Positions 9,114-17,769 of a stretch of DNA of 64,000 nucleotides are shown one piece after another; position 1 is the first letter of the stretch, and each line of letters begins with the position of its first letter. The notes under the pieces were generated by a model. That model saw nothing but the letters and a program-made list of their open reading frames with translations. It did no database searches and was not told the DNA's origin. Location: the NCBI RefSeq assembly GCF_030381805.1, contig NZ_JAUDRH010000002.1, forward strand, positions 248,001-312,000, in the 5' to 3' direction. A program made the translations under genes and the position numbers. This stretch comes from Chlorogloeopsis sp. ULAP01. GTDB taxonomy: Bacteria; Cyanobacteriota; Cyanobacteriia; Cyanobacteriales; Nostocaceae.

Positions 9114-12068
9114 GTGGACGTGAAGAGGAATCAAAATAAAATGCGCCTATCTCCCGTGTTTATGACAGTGGTGGCGATCGCAGCCCCTTTAAGCAGCTCG
9201 CTTAGTGCAGAAGCACAAACCACAAAGAATTCAAAACAAACAGCAGAAGTTTTCACATCAACCACTGATCGCGAGCAGGAAGTTAACACCTCATTCCCTG
9301 CTGTTGATGTGTTAGCAGGAACCTCAGAGGCAGGAACTTCAGAGGCGCTCGTACCAATCTTGACAACGCCAACAACTGTACAAACTTCTCAAAAATCTCA
9401 ACAAAAGATAGTTGATATTCCAGCAGCAACTCAGGGACAAGTTGTATTTCCAACAGCATCAGCACTGAAGACAACTCCCCAAGTATCTGTAACAGACTCT
9501 GCAACATCAGCAAGTACAAAAATATTTCAAACTTTCCAACCTCAGGCAAATACACCACCAACAAAGCATCAGGAGCATGAAGTTAGTGCTGTGTTTCCAG
9601 CAGCATCAGTGGTGAAGACGACTTCCCAGCAAGTAGCACCAACTTCTGAGCTACCAACTAATACACAAACTTATAAAAACCCAAACCAAACAAATACAGT
9701 AGCTAAACTATCAACAAATCAGCAGACAAAAGTTAATAGCACCTCAGGTGCAGCATCACTAAAGACGACACCAAGGAGCATAGGCACAAACTGGGTAAAT
9801 CAAGCTATGTTGTCAGGTGCAGCAGCGCTGAAGACAACACCAAGGAGCATAGGCACAACTTGGGCAAATCAAACCATTGCCCAAAATCCTACTCCTGCCC
9901 CCACTCCTCCTTCAGAAACTCAACAATCACCTTTCCAAGCTCCCACTCCTCCTGCGGGAACTCAACAATCACCTTTCCAAGTTCCCACTCCTCCTGCGGG
10001 AACTCAACAATCACCTTTCCAAGCTCCCACTCCTCCTGCGGGAACTCAACAATCACCTTTCCAAGCTCCCACTCCTCCTGCGGGAACTCAACAATCGCCT
10101 TTTCAAGCTCCCACTCCAACTCCTAATCAGCAAAATACTACTCCTCCTGGGACTGAACCAGCATTACCAACAACTCCTGAAAATCAACAAAATCAAGAAC
10201 AAACAGAAACAGAACCCCGCGTGTTAGTATCGGAAGTGTTAGTGAGATCTCAAACTGGACAGGCGCTAACACCCCAACTAGAAGACGAAGTTTACAGAGC
10301 TATTCGTACTCAACCAGGAAGGACAACAACGCGATCGCAACTGCAAGAAGATATTAATGCCGTCTTTTCAACTGGCTTTTTCTCCAACGTGCAAGCAGTG
10401 CCAGAAGATACACCGTTGGGAGTGCGGGTAAGCTTTATAGTTCAACCTAACCCTGTCTTACGTGACGTAAATATCCAAGCAAATCCCGGTACTGGCATAC
10501 CTTCAGTATTAGATCCAAAGGTTGTAGATGAAATTTTCCGCAACCAATACGGGCAGATTTTGAATTTACGTGATTTACAGGAAGGCATCAAGCAGTTAAC
10601 CAAACGTTATCAAGATCAAGGTTATGTACTAGCGCAGGTAATTGGAGCGCCGCAAGTAACAGAAAACGGGGTTGTCACTTTACAAGTAGCAGAAGGGGTG
10701 GTAGAAGATATCCGCGTCCGTTTCCGCACTAAAGAAGGGCAAGAGACAACCGAAAAGGGAGAACCGATTCGAGGGAAAACGCAGCCTTATATTATTACAC
10801 GAGAATTGCAGTTGAGACCAGGAACGGTATTCAACCGCAACATTGTGCAAAGAGACTTGCAACGGGTATTCGGACTAGGTTTGTTTGAAGATGTGAATGT
10901 TTCTCTAGATCCAGGCACTGACCCCAGTAGAGTGGATGTAGTAGTAAACGTGGTTGAGCGCAACACTGGTTCGATCGCAGCCGGGGCGGGTTTTAGTACT
11001 GCAAGTGGACTATTTGGTACAATTAGCTACCAAGAGCAAAACCTGAATGGTAGAAACCAAAAACTAGGAACAGAGTTACAGATAGGACAACGAGAATTTC
11101 TGTTTGATGTCCGATTTACAGATCCCTGGATAGCTGGCGATCCATATCGAACCTCCTACACAATTAATGGTTTTCGCCGTCGCTCGATTTCGTTGATTTT
11201 TGATGGCCCAGATCAGGATATTGAGACCTATAATCCCAGAAATCCGGGAGATGATGGTGATCGCCCCCGAATTTTACGTTTGGGTGGTGGTGTAACCTTT
11301 AGCCGTCCGTTGTCTAGAAATCCTTACGAGCGTGCAGAGTGGACAGCCTCAGCTGGTTTACAGTATCAAAGAGTTTCTAGCCGCGATCGCGATGGTGATC
11401 TCAGAAGGCGAGGTAGGCTGGAGGACGTAACAGTACCTTGTGAGCAAGATCCAAGCAATTGTATTGATTTGACTCAATCTGGAGAAGGACAAGATGATTT
11501 GTTGCTGGTACAACTTGGAGCAGTACGCGATCGTCGCAACAATCCATTGCAACCAACAAGTGGTTCTTTCTTCCGTCTAGGGGTAGATCAGTCTGTACCA
11601 GTAGGGCTGGGCAGTATTTTTATGACTAGACTGCGAGGCAGCTACAGTCAATATTTCCCAGTCAGATTTTTGAATTTTACCAAGGGGCCGCAAACCATTG
11701 CCTTTAATATTCAAGGAGGAACTGTACTTGGTGACTTGCCTCCTTACGAAGCTTTTACTTTGGGTGGTAGTAACTCTGTTCGGGGTTATGAAGAAGGTGC
11801 ATTAGGCAGTTCTCGTAGTTTCGCCCAAGCCTCGCTTGAGTATCGCTTCCCAGTGTTCTCTGTAGTCAGTGGCGCACTATTTTTTGATGTTGGCACCGAC
11901 TTCGGCTCGGAGACTAGAGCGGGTGAGTTGCTAGATAAAAACGGTACTGGCTATGGCTACGGTATCGGCGTCAGGGTACAATCACCACTTGGCCCAATTC
12001 GTGTTGATTATGGTATCAACGATGAAGGAGATAGCCGCATCAATTTTGGTATTGGTGAAAGATTTTAA
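9114..12068 (+). CDS. omp85: Omp85/BamA-family outer membrane assembly protein (Toc75-like)
   Basis: This protein inserts beta-barrel proteins into the outer membrane and is the cyanobacterial relative of BamA and plastid Toc75. It has 984 residues from GTG at 9114. A likely alternative is ATG at 9141, which places a clean signal peptide (MRLSPVFMTVVAIAAPLSS...AEAQ) at the very N-terminus. Residues 25-365 are a long Ser/Thr/Pro/Gln-rich linker with repeats. Three POTRA domains follow (about 370-620), then the 16-strand barrel (about 620-984) with the loop-6 VRGYEEG motif and a C-terminal Phe. Most homologues have a much shorter linker. It lies directly upstream of lpxC-fabZ-lpxA-lpxB. Confidence 0.95.
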   Translation: MDVKRNQNKMRLSPVFMTVVAIAAPLSSSLSAEAQTTKNSKQTAEVFTSTTDREQEVNTSFPAVDVLAGTSEAGTSEALVPILTTPTTVQTSQKSQQKIVDIPAATQGQVVFPTASALKTTPQVSVTDSATSASTKIFQTFQPQANTPPTKHQEHEVSAVFPAASVVKTTSQQVAPTSELPTNTQTYKNPNQTNTVAKLSTNQQTKVNSTSGAASLKTTPRSIGTNWVNQAMLSGAAALKTTPRSIGTTWANQTIAQNPTPAPTPPSETQQSPFQAPTPPAGTQQSPFQVPTPPAGTQQSPFQAPTPPAGTQQSPFQAPTPPAGTQQSPFQAPTPTPNQQNTTPPGTEPALPTTPENQQNQEQTETEPRVLVSEVLVRSQTGQALTPQLEDEVYRAIRTQPGRTTTRSQLQEDINAVFSTGFFSNVQAVPEDTPLGVRVSFIVQPNPVLRDVNIQANPGTGIPSVLDPKVVDEIFRNQYGQILNLRDLQEGIKQLTKRYQDQGYVLAQVIGAPQVTENGVVTLQVAEGVVEDIRVRFRTKEGQETTEKGEPIRGKTQPYIITRELQLRPGTVFNRNIVQRDLQRVFGLGLFEDVNVSLDPGTDPSRVDVVVNVVERNTGSIAAGAGFSTASGLFGTISYQEQNLNGRNQKLGTELQIGQREFLFDVRFTDPWIAGDPYRTSYTINGFRRRSISLIFDGPDQDIETYNPRNPGDDGDRPRILRLGGGVTFSRPLSRNPYERAEWTASAGLQYQRVSSRDRDGDLRRRGRLEDVTVPCEQDPSNCIDLTQSGEGQDDLLLVQLGAVRDRRNNPLQPTSGSFFRLGVDQSVPVGLGSIFMTRLRGSYSQYFPVRFLNFTKGPQTIAFNIQGGTVLGDLPPYEAFTLGGSNSVRGYEEGALGSSRSFAQASLEYRFPVFSVVSGALFFDVGTDFGSETRAGELLDKNGTGYGYGIGVRVQSPLGPIRVDYGINDEGDSRINFGIGERF
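9921..10121 (+). repeat. 42-bp in-frame tandem repeat in omp85 linker
   Basis: Five consecutive units start at 9921, 9963, 10005, 10047 and 10089, each encoding about QQSPFQAPTPPAGT. The first four are nearly identical in DNA, which indicates recent expansion. A further duplicated segment encoding about SGAAALKTTPRSIGT lies just upstream (about 9744-9860). Confidence 0.95.
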
Positions 12069-12078
12069 TTGGACATTT

Positions 12079-12099
12079 GTCATTAGTCATTAGTCATTA
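12079..12099. repeat. Heptanucleotide repeat GTCATTA x3 and inverted copy
   Basis: Three perfect GTCATTA units are followed by ACAAATGACTAATG (12108-12120 region), complementary to the start of the array. A hairpin can therefore form between omp85 and lpxC. Confidence 0.8.
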
Positions 12100-12139
12100 G
12101 CTCTAGACAAATGACTAATGATACAGGATACATAGCAAT

Positions 12140-12997
12140 ATGCAACAACACACATTAGCAGCTGAAATCATCCATACAGGAGTGGGATTGCATAGTGGTA
12201 TTAGTACCCAAGTGCAGATATTCCCAGCAGAAGTACGTAGTGGAAGATACTTTGTCAGGGTAGATTTACCAGATACTCCGATAATTCCAGCACAAGTCGC
12301 GGCGGTGAGTCAGACGGTTCTGTCAACTCAGCTAGGCAAAGGCGAGATAAGTGTTCGGACTGTAGAGCATTTGTTGGCAGCTTTAACTGGTATGGGTGTA
12401 GATAATGCCCGGATCGAAATCAATGGCCCAGAAGTACCACTTTTAGATGGTTCAGCAAAGGTATGGGCAGACAGTATTGCTCAGGTAGGCTTAGTTTCAC
12501 AAGCTTATGTAGAGCAAGAGAGCTACTTACCCACAAATGAACCAATTTGGGTACGTGAGGAAGATGCCTTTGTGTGTGCTTTTCCGGCACCGACACCCCG
12601 CTTTACCTATGGCATTGACTTCGATCTGCCTGCTATTGGCAATCAATGGTATAGTTGGTCACCAACTTCCCATCCCACTAATCATGCCAGTTTTGCTGTT
12701 GAAATTGCTCCTGCCCGCACATTTGGTTTACTACATCAAATTGAATATTTACAAAAATCTGGGTTAATCAAGGGTGGAAGCCTAGAAAATGCTCTGGTTT
12801 GCGGGCCACAAGGCTGGCTCAATCCACCATTAAGATTTGCCAATGAACCCGTACGTCATAAACTTTTGGACTTAATAGGAGACTTGAGCTTAGTAGGAAA
12901 AATACCCTGCGCTCATTTTTTAGCATATAAAGCTAGCCACAATTTACATATCCAACTGGCACAGAAAATTTCAGATCTGCGACAAGGGACTAGTTAG
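12140..12997 (+). CDS. lpxC: UDP-3-O-acyl-N-acetylglucosamine deacetylase
   Basis: LpxC is the zinc-dependent, committed deacetylase of lipid A synthesis. The 285-residue protein carries the zinc ligands in VEHLLAAL (His77) and VRHKLLDLIGDL (His and Asp of HKxxD), plus the general-base region SGLIKGGSL and the LHSG motif near the N-terminus. It is a little shorter than the E. coli enzyme (305), as is normal for cyanobacteria. It is in one strand-continuous block with omp85, fabZ, lpxA and lpxB. lpxD is not in this window. Confidence 0.96.
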   Translation: MQQHTLAAEIIHTGVGLHSGISTQVQIFPAEVRSGRYFVRVDLPDTPIIPAQVAAVSQTVLSTQLGKGEISVRTVEHLLAALTGMGVDNARIEINGPEVPLLDGSAKVWADSIAQVGLVSQAYVEQESYLPTNEPIWVREEDAFVCAFPAPTPRFTYGIDFDLPAIGNQWYSWSPTSHPTNHASFAVEIAPARTFGLLHQIEYLQKSGLIKGGSLENALVCGPQGWLNPPLRFANEPVRHKLLDLIGDLSLVGKIPCAHFLAYKASHNLHIQLAQKISDLRQGTS

Positions 12998-13109
12998 TGG
13001 TTCGCGGTTAATGGTACTTTTTGATCACCGACAATCAATAACTCACAAACCATTACGTTCAAAGAGTTACCTAACAACCCAATCAACACTGATATTAAAT
13101 ATACAGTCA

Positions 13110-13640
13110 ATGTCAACTGTCACTGAAGTAAACACAACCAATCTGCCCACGCCAGCACCTACTCAGGAGCAGTCAGATCATTCCACTACTAGTAAATCGG
13201 AAACAAAAACCATACTGTCAGCAGAAGAAATTCAGAAACTTCTACCGCACCGCTACCCCTTTGCACTGGTAGACCGGATTATTGACTACACTCCTGGAAA
13301 GCGAGCTGTAGGTATTAAAAACGTTACAGTTAATGAACCCCATTTTCAAGGTCATTTCCCAGGGCGTCCGATTATGCCAGGTGTGTTGATTGTAGAAGCG
13401 ATGGCACAAGTTGGCGGTGTTGTGATGACACAAGTACCCGAATTGGAGGGTGGACTTTTTTTATTTGCTGGTATAGATAAAGTCCGCTTTCGTCGTCAGG
13501 TTGTTCCCGGAGACCAACTTATAATGACCGTGGAACTGTTGTGGGTTAAACAACGTCGTTTCGGTAAGATGCAAGCTAAGGCTGAAGTAGACGGCCAGCT
13601 TGCTGCTGAAGGTGAACTCATGTTTTCTCTTGTTAGCTAA
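13110..13640 (+). CDS. fabZ: 3-hydroxyacyl-ACP dehydratase FabZ
   Basis: FabZ dehydrates 3-hydroxyacyl-ACP in fatty acid elongation. Its position among lpx genes reflects the shared 3-hydroxyacyl-ACP pool. The hot-dog fold signature is complete: LLPHRYPFALVDRI (catalytic His), GHFPGRPIMPGVLIVEAMAQ (catalytic Glu) and RFRRQVVPGDQL. I place the start at ATG 13110 (MSTVTEVNTT), giving 176 residues. The frame is open back to an ATG at 13011, but those 33 residues are not typical of the family. The gap from lpxC is then 112 bases. Confidence 0.95.
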   Translation: MSTVTEVNTTNLPTPAPTQEQSDHSTTSKSETKTILSAEEIQKLLPHRYPFALVDRIIDYTPGKRAVGIKNVTVNEPHFQGHFPGRPIMPGVLIVEAMAQVGGVVMTQVPELEGGLFLFAGIDKVRFRRQVVPGDQLIMTVELLWVKQRRFGKMQAKAEVDGQLAAEGELMFSLVS

Positions 13641-13655
13641 AAATCTTCTTTTGTG

Positions 13656-13684
13656 GTAAAGGCACAACCGTGAAGTGCCTTTAC
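13656..13684. terminator. Strong hairpin after fabZ
   Basis: GTAAAGGCAC (13656-13665) pairs perfectly with GTGCCTTTAC (13675-13684) across a 9-base loop, 16 bases after the fabZ stop. No T-run follows, so it may be a processing or stability element rather than a classic terminator. Downstream (about 13775-13830) is a GC-rich dispersed repeat with ACCCGACGC...GCGGGTGTC. Confidence 0.5.
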
Positions 13685-13873
13685 AGACTACTTAACAAGA
13701 CCTCAGTCAAAGCAAAAAGCCATAAAAAATATGGTATAATTTGCTAATTTTCTCCGCCCTCACACTTAAAGTTGCTACCCGACGCTTACCCTAACGGGAA
13801 TTCGCCCTGCGGGTGTCTACGGCTACTAAATTTTGAGAATACTTTGCACTCTTAATCTTCTGGAGATGCACCT

Positions 13874-14695
13874 TTGAAGACGCTTATTCATCCAACTGCT
13901 GTTATTCATCCTAATGCGGAACTCCACCCTACAGTGCAAGTCGGTGCCTATGCTGTGATTGGAGGGCATGTAAAAGTAGGGTCCGAAACCACAATTGGTG
14001 CTCATGCAGTGCTAGAGGGGCCTCTAGACATAGGAGCGCGAAATCAAATCTTTCCAGGTGCTGTGCTTGGCATGGAACCTCAAGATTTGAAGTACAATGG
14101 CGAATTTAGCTGGGTTAAGATTGGCGATGATAACCTGATTAGGGAATACGTCACAATTAATCGCGCTACTGGTACAGGCGAAGAAACAAAAATTGGTAAT
14201 GGTAACTTATTTATGGCTTATGCTCATGTGGGGCATAACTGTGTCATTGAAGACTCTGTAGTAATTGCTAACTCGGTGGCGTTAGCAGGTCATGTTCACA
14301 TAGAGTCACGTGCTAGGCTAAGTGGGGTTTTGGGTGTTCACCAATTCGTGCATATTGGCAGACACGCAATGGTAGGGGGTATGGCACGTATAGATCGAGA
14401 TGTGCCACCTTTTATGACGGTGGAAGGGAATCCGGCGCGAGTACGAACACTCAATCTTGTGGGACTCAAACGTGCTGGTTTTTCGATAGCTGATTTACAA
14501 GCCCTCAAAAAAGCCTTCCGCATTCTTTATCGTTCTGAATTCACTTTCAAAGATGCTTTAGAAGAACTGGAACTCTTGGGAGATACAGAACATTTGCAAC
14601 ACTTGCGTCGTTTTCTCCTACTTTCTCAGATGCCGGGTAGACGCGGCTTAATTCCTGGAAAAGGGAAAGCAGCCAGCAGCAGTGATGAGTCTTGA
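13874..14695 (+). CDS. lpxA: UDP-N-acetylglucosamine acyltransferase
   Basis: LpxA adds the first 3-hydroxyacyl chain to UDP-GlcNAc in lipid A synthesis. The 273-residue protein is a left-handed beta-helix of hexapeptide repeats (HPTAVIHPNAELHPTVQVG...) with the conserved AHVGHNC segment; His121 corresponds to catalytic His125 of E. coli. A helical C-terminal domain begins near residue 195. The start is TTG at 13874, supported by GGAG at 13862-13865 about 8 bases upstream; the nearby ATG at 13866 opens only a four-codon frame. Confidence 0.94.
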   Translation: MKTLIHPTAVIHPNAELHPTVQVGAYAVIGGHVKVGSETTIGAHAVLEGPLDIGARNQIFPGAVLGMEPQDLKYNGEFSWVKIGDDNLIREYVTINRATGTGEETKIGNGNLFMAYAHVGHNCVIEDSVVIANSVALAGHVHIESRARLSGVLGVHQFVHIGRHAMVGGMARIDRDVPPFMTVEGNPARVRTLNLVGLKRAGFSIADLQALKKAFRILYRSEFTFKDALEELELLGDTEHLQHLRRFLLLSQMPGRRGLIPGKGKAASSSDES

Positions 14696-14737
14696 GAATA
14701 AGGGGCTAGAGGCTAACGGCTAAGAAGAGGAACCCAG

Positions 14738-14757
14738 ACGCGGGGACACGGAGAATC
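14738..14757. repeat. Copy of GACGCGG-GACACGG-AGAAT dispersed repeat
   Basis: This short intergenic copy (GACGCGGGGACACGGAGAAT) resembles the repeat embedded in the C5 methyltransferase gene at 16381-16415. Confidence 0.6.
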
Positions 14758-14791
14758 GTGAATCACATTCTTGCTCCTGGTGCTTCTTTCT

Positions 14792-14819
14792 TAGTCCCTA
14801 GCCCCTAGTCCCTAGTCCC
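14792..14819. repeat. Heptanucleotide STRR upstream of lpxB
   Basis: Four units, TAGTCCC, TAGCCCC, TAGTCCC and TAGTCCC, end 18 bases before the lpxB start. Confidence 0.85.
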
Positions 14820-14837
14820 TATTGCCATAATTACTAA

Positions 14838-16001
14838 ATGCGAATATTTATCAGTACTGGTGAAGTATCCGGCGATTTACAGGGATCGCTATTAGTTGCC
14901 GCGCTACAAAGACAAGCACTTGCTGCTGAGTTGGAAGTAGAAATTGTAGCGTTGGGTGGCGACAAAATGGCAGCAGCAGGAGCTAATTTACTAGCCAATA
15001 CCAGTGAGATTGGATCTTTTGGGCTTTTGGAAGCTCTGCCTTTTGTGTTGCCAACTCTGCAAATTCAGCGACGAGCGATCGCCTATCTCAAACAAAATCC
15101 ACCAGATTTGGTGGTGTTAATTGACTATATGGGGCCAAATTTAGGCATTGGCAATTACATTCGCCGCCATTTCCCAAATATACCGATTGTATATTATATT
15201 GCACCACAAGTGTGGGTTTCTTCCATTAATCTTGGCAATACATCTCGAATTGCTAATGTTAGTGACAAGCTCCTAGCTATTTTCCCTGAGGAAACACGTT
15301 ATTTTAAAAACATGGGTGTAAATGTTACCTGGGTGGGGCATCCGCTAGTAGATAGAATGGACAATTTCCCCAGTCGAGAGGCGGCGCGTGCCAAGTTGGG
15401 AATCGAAGCTGATGCGATCGCTGTGGCGCTTTTACCTGCCTCCCGTCACCAAGAACTCAAGTATCTCCTACCAGTAATGTTTGATGCGGCGCAAGAAATT
15501 CAAGCCAAACTGCCTCTAGTACATTTCTGGATTCCGCTATCTCTGGAAATCTACCGTCAGAAGATAGAACAAGAAATACAACGGTATGGTTTACGAGCCA
15601 CTCTAGTCTCAGATCAACAGCGGGATGTACTTGCCGCAGCAGATTTGGCAATTACTAAGTGCGGTACTGTAAATTTAGAACTTGCTTTATTGAATGTGCC
15701 GCAGGTAATACTTTACCGTCTCAATCCCTTTACTTATTGGGTAGGTAGGAAAATCCTGAAAATCTCTTTCCCCTTTGCTTCACCAGTAAACTTGATGGTG
15801 ATGAAACAAATAGTACCAGAATTTATTCAAGAACAAGCGACTAGAGAGAATATTGTCCAAACAGCTGTAGAATTTTTGCTGAACCAAGAATGTAAACTGG
15901 AAATTCAGGCAGATTACGAGCAAATGCGGCAATGTATAGGAGAGTTAGGAGTATGCGATCGCGCTGCTCAAGAAATTTTGCAAATGCTCCCCAATTTTTA
16001 G
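14838..16001 (+). CDS. lpxB: Lipid A disaccharide synthase
   Basis: LpxB condenses UDP-2,3-diacylglucosamine with lipid X at the inner face of the cytoplasmic membrane. The 387-residue protein is a GT19 enzyme of normal length. It begins MRIFISTGEVSGDLQGS (family signature, with the catalytic-region Asp) and contains IDYMGPNLGIG, YYIAPQVWVSS, LLPASRHQELKYLLPVM (SRxxE-like) and ITKCGTVNLELAL. ATG at 14838 is the family start. It closes the lpx block and is followed by the unrelated DNA methyltransferase. Confidence 0.96.
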   Translation: MRIFISTGEVSGDLQGSLLVAALQRQALAAELEVEIVALGGDKMAAAGANLLANTSEIGSFGLLEALPFVLPTLQIQRRAIAYLKQNPPDLVVLIDYMGPNLGIGNYIRRHFPNIPIVYYIAPQVWVSSINLGNTSRIANVSDKLLAIFPEETRYFKNMGVNVTWVGHPLVDRMDNFPSREAARAKLGIEADAIAVALLPASRHQELKYLLPVMFDAAQEIQAKLPLVHFWIPLSLEIYRQKIEQEIQRYGLRATLVSDQQRDVLAAADLAITKCGTVNLELALLNVPQVILYRLNPFTYWVGRKILKISFPFASPVNLMVMKQIVPEFIQEQATRENIVQTAVEFLLNQECKLEIQADYEQMRQCIGELGVCDRAAQEILQMLPNF

Positions 16002-16064
16002 ATTGTATTTAGATTGTAGATTTGAAATTTTAGATTAAGCTTAAAGTCAATCAATCAAAAACCA

Positions 16065-16084
16065 AGACGCTATTTGCAGCGTCT
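16065..16084 (+). terminator. Hairpin after lpxB
   Basis: AGACGCT (16065-16071) pairs with AGCGTCT (16078-16084) with a 6-base loop, then ATTTGCGTTTTTT. It abuts the start of the next gene and may terminate lpxB transcription. Confidence 0.5.
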
Positions 16085-16086
16085 AT

Positions 16087-17508
16087 TTGCGTTTTTTAAA
16101 GAAAAATCCACCATTGGTAGAGTTAAAAGCCACAATCCAAAGTCTAAAAGCACGGCGTCCAGTAGCAGTAGATTTATTTGCTGGCGCCGGTGGATTTTCT
16201 CTGGGTATTGAGCAAGCTGGGTTTGATGTCTTAGTCGCGGTAGAGTACGATCCTATCCATGCTTGCACCTACTCTTTCAACTTTCCCCTGACTCAGGTAT
16301 TGTGTGCGGATATCTCAAATGTAACAGGTGAGATAATACAACAGGCAGCTTACCGCAGTTGGTTTGCCCACCAGGGGAAGGACGCGGGGAGGTGGAGACA
16401 CGGTGACGCGGAGAATGTAAATGAAAGTTTCTCCGCATCGGAAAGTTGGGATGGAAAAATAGATTTAGTATTTGGCGGGCCGCCTTGTCAAGGTTTCTCT
16501 ATTATGGGTAAGAGAGACTTAGAGGATGATCGTAATAATTTGATTTTTCACTTTTACCGCCTGGTAATAGAATTACATCCTCGTTACTTTGTGATGGAAA
16601 ATGTGCCAGGAATGAATGCAGGAGAGCATAGAAATTTACTGTCACAACTTATTAATAAGTTTGAAGCCGCAGGATACTATGTACAAAAAGAAATTTTGAA
16701 TGCGGCAAATTTTGGTGTACCTCAAAAGCGGCGACGGTTATTTCTAATTGGAGCTAGGGATTCTTCTAGCCGCTACCTAGTGCCTAGTATTCAATACCCA
16801 GCCCCCACCGTTAGAGATGCGATCGCTGACTTGCCGGATATAGATGATTTCCCAGAATTAAAAACTAGCGATGAAGTTTTGCTTTCGCGATCGCAGTTAC
16901 TAAGTCTGAATAGAAAATCTAGTCGTTATGTGCAAATGTTACGCTTTCACCCCAATACTAGGGACTTGGTACCAGAGACTCAGTACTGGGAAACTTATCC
17001 CCAATTACCGATACAGAATTTTTCCTACCCCAGGTTGTGGAACCCCCAATTGCTAACTAGTTCCATGCAAACTCAACATCAAGAAAGCTCCAAAATCCGC
17101 TTTGCCAAAACCCTACCTGGAGAATTAGAAGCTATTAGCCGCCTGCGACGTTTGAATATCGAGGGTTTATGCCATACTTTACGTGCTGGTACGGATTACA
17201 GTCGTGGTAGCCATACATCTCCCCGTCCGATTCATCCAGTATTAACACGGGTAATCTCCGTTCGAGAAGCTGCACGATTGCATTCCTTCCCAGATTGGTT
17301 CAGATTTCACCAAACCAAGTGGCATGGATTCCGACAAGTAGGGAATGCAGTACCACCATTGTTAGCACAAGCCATAGGAGAAAAATTGATTACCGCTTTG
17401 GAAATTGTGCCTTTGGTTCCACAAACATTTCTGGAACTAGGAAATACTCAATTATTGCGATTAACACTTTCTAGTGCCAGAAATTATTGGGAAGTAGAGA
17501 AAAAGTGA
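16087..17508 (+). CDS. DNA (cytosine-5-)-methyltransferase, orphan
   Basis: This enzyme transfers a methyl group to C5 of cytosine in a specific DNA sequence. The m5C motifs appear in order: I DLFAGAGGFSLG (residues 29-40), IV GGPPCQGFS with the catalytic Cys near 133, VI MENVPGM, VIII PQKRRRLFLIGA, the variable target-recognition region (about 255-390), IX REAARLHSFP and X QVGNAVPPLLA. No restriction endonuclease gene is adjacent, so it is probably a solitary methylase. The start is uncertain: only TTG or other weak codons precede motif I. Residues about 95-118 are encoded by a dispersed repeat. Specificity cannot be read from sequence; CGATCG, the HIP1 core, is one candidate by analogy with other cyanobacteria. 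Confidence 0.92.
   Translation: MRFLKKNPPLVELKATIQSLKARRPVAVDLFAGAGGFSLGIEQAGFDVLVAVEYDPIHACTYSFNFPLTQVLCADISNVTGEIIQQAAYRSWFAHQGKDAGRWRHGDAENVNESFSASESWDGKIDLVFGGPPCQGFSIMGKRDLEDDRNNLIFHFYRLVIELHPRYFVMENVPGMNAGEHRNLLSQLINKFEAAGYYVQKEILNAANFGVPQKRRRLFLIGARDSSSRYLVPSIQYPAPTVRDAIADLPDIDDFPELKTSDEVLLSRSQLLSLNRKSSRYVQMLRFHPNTRDLVPETQYWETYPQLPIQNFSYPRLWNPQLLTSSMQTQHQESSKIRFAKTLPGELEAISRLRRLNIEGLCHTLRAGTDYSRGSHTSPRPIHPVLTRVISVREAARLHSFPDWFRFHQTKWHGFRQVGNAVPPLLAQAIGEKLITALEIVPLVPQTFLELGNTQLLRLTLSSARNYWEVEKK
16372..16440 (+). repeat. Dispersed repeat inserted in frame in the methyltransferase gene
   Basis: GC-rich sequence with GACGCGGGGAGGTGGAGAC and GACGCGGAGAATG encodes GKDAGRWRHGDAENV between methyltransferase motifs III and IV. 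Its core (16386-16406) matches, with one mismatch, the complement of 33103-33123 in pnkp. Confidence 0.8.
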
Positions 17509-17576
17509 AGATTTAGAAAGATGTTTGGACAGAAAACAATGTATTCAAATCTGTCTATTAAACCCAAACGAGCAAT

Positions 17577-17689
17577 AAAAAGCCAGTGGTTTCCCTCGTC
17601 CACTGGCTATATATAGTATCAAGATGTGTAAAACTAAGAATTCCAGAAAATCTTGCCTTTGTAAAGTTATATACAACTTTCATGCAACA
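17577..17689 (-). ncRNA. Predicted small RNA gene, copy A
   Basis: Read on the minus strand, a 31-nt box (17689-17659) begins TGTTGCATGAAAGTTG and ends AACTTTACAA. It is followed by TGGAATTCTTA (17645-17635) and then a terminator, AGCCAGTGG-loop-CCACTGGCT-TTTTATT (17608-17577). The same box, internal block and terminator stem occur in the same order at 52445-52580. I read the box as promoter (-35-like TTGCAT, 18 bases, -10-like TACAAA) and the remaining about 80 bases as transcript. No start codon with a usable frame is present. It sits 81 bases downstream of the GAF protein gene on the same strand but seems to have its own promoter. Confidence 0.65.
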
Positions 17690-17769
17690 TCTGATAATTC
17701 AGTGTTGGCTTCGTCACTCCTATTGGAAAGATTCTAATTTTTACAAATAAAAATAGCGTTAGAAGATTG

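Noticed and set aside
9921..10121. 42-base repeats as a CRISPR array
   Set aside because: Contiguous tandem units inside omp85 with no spacers.
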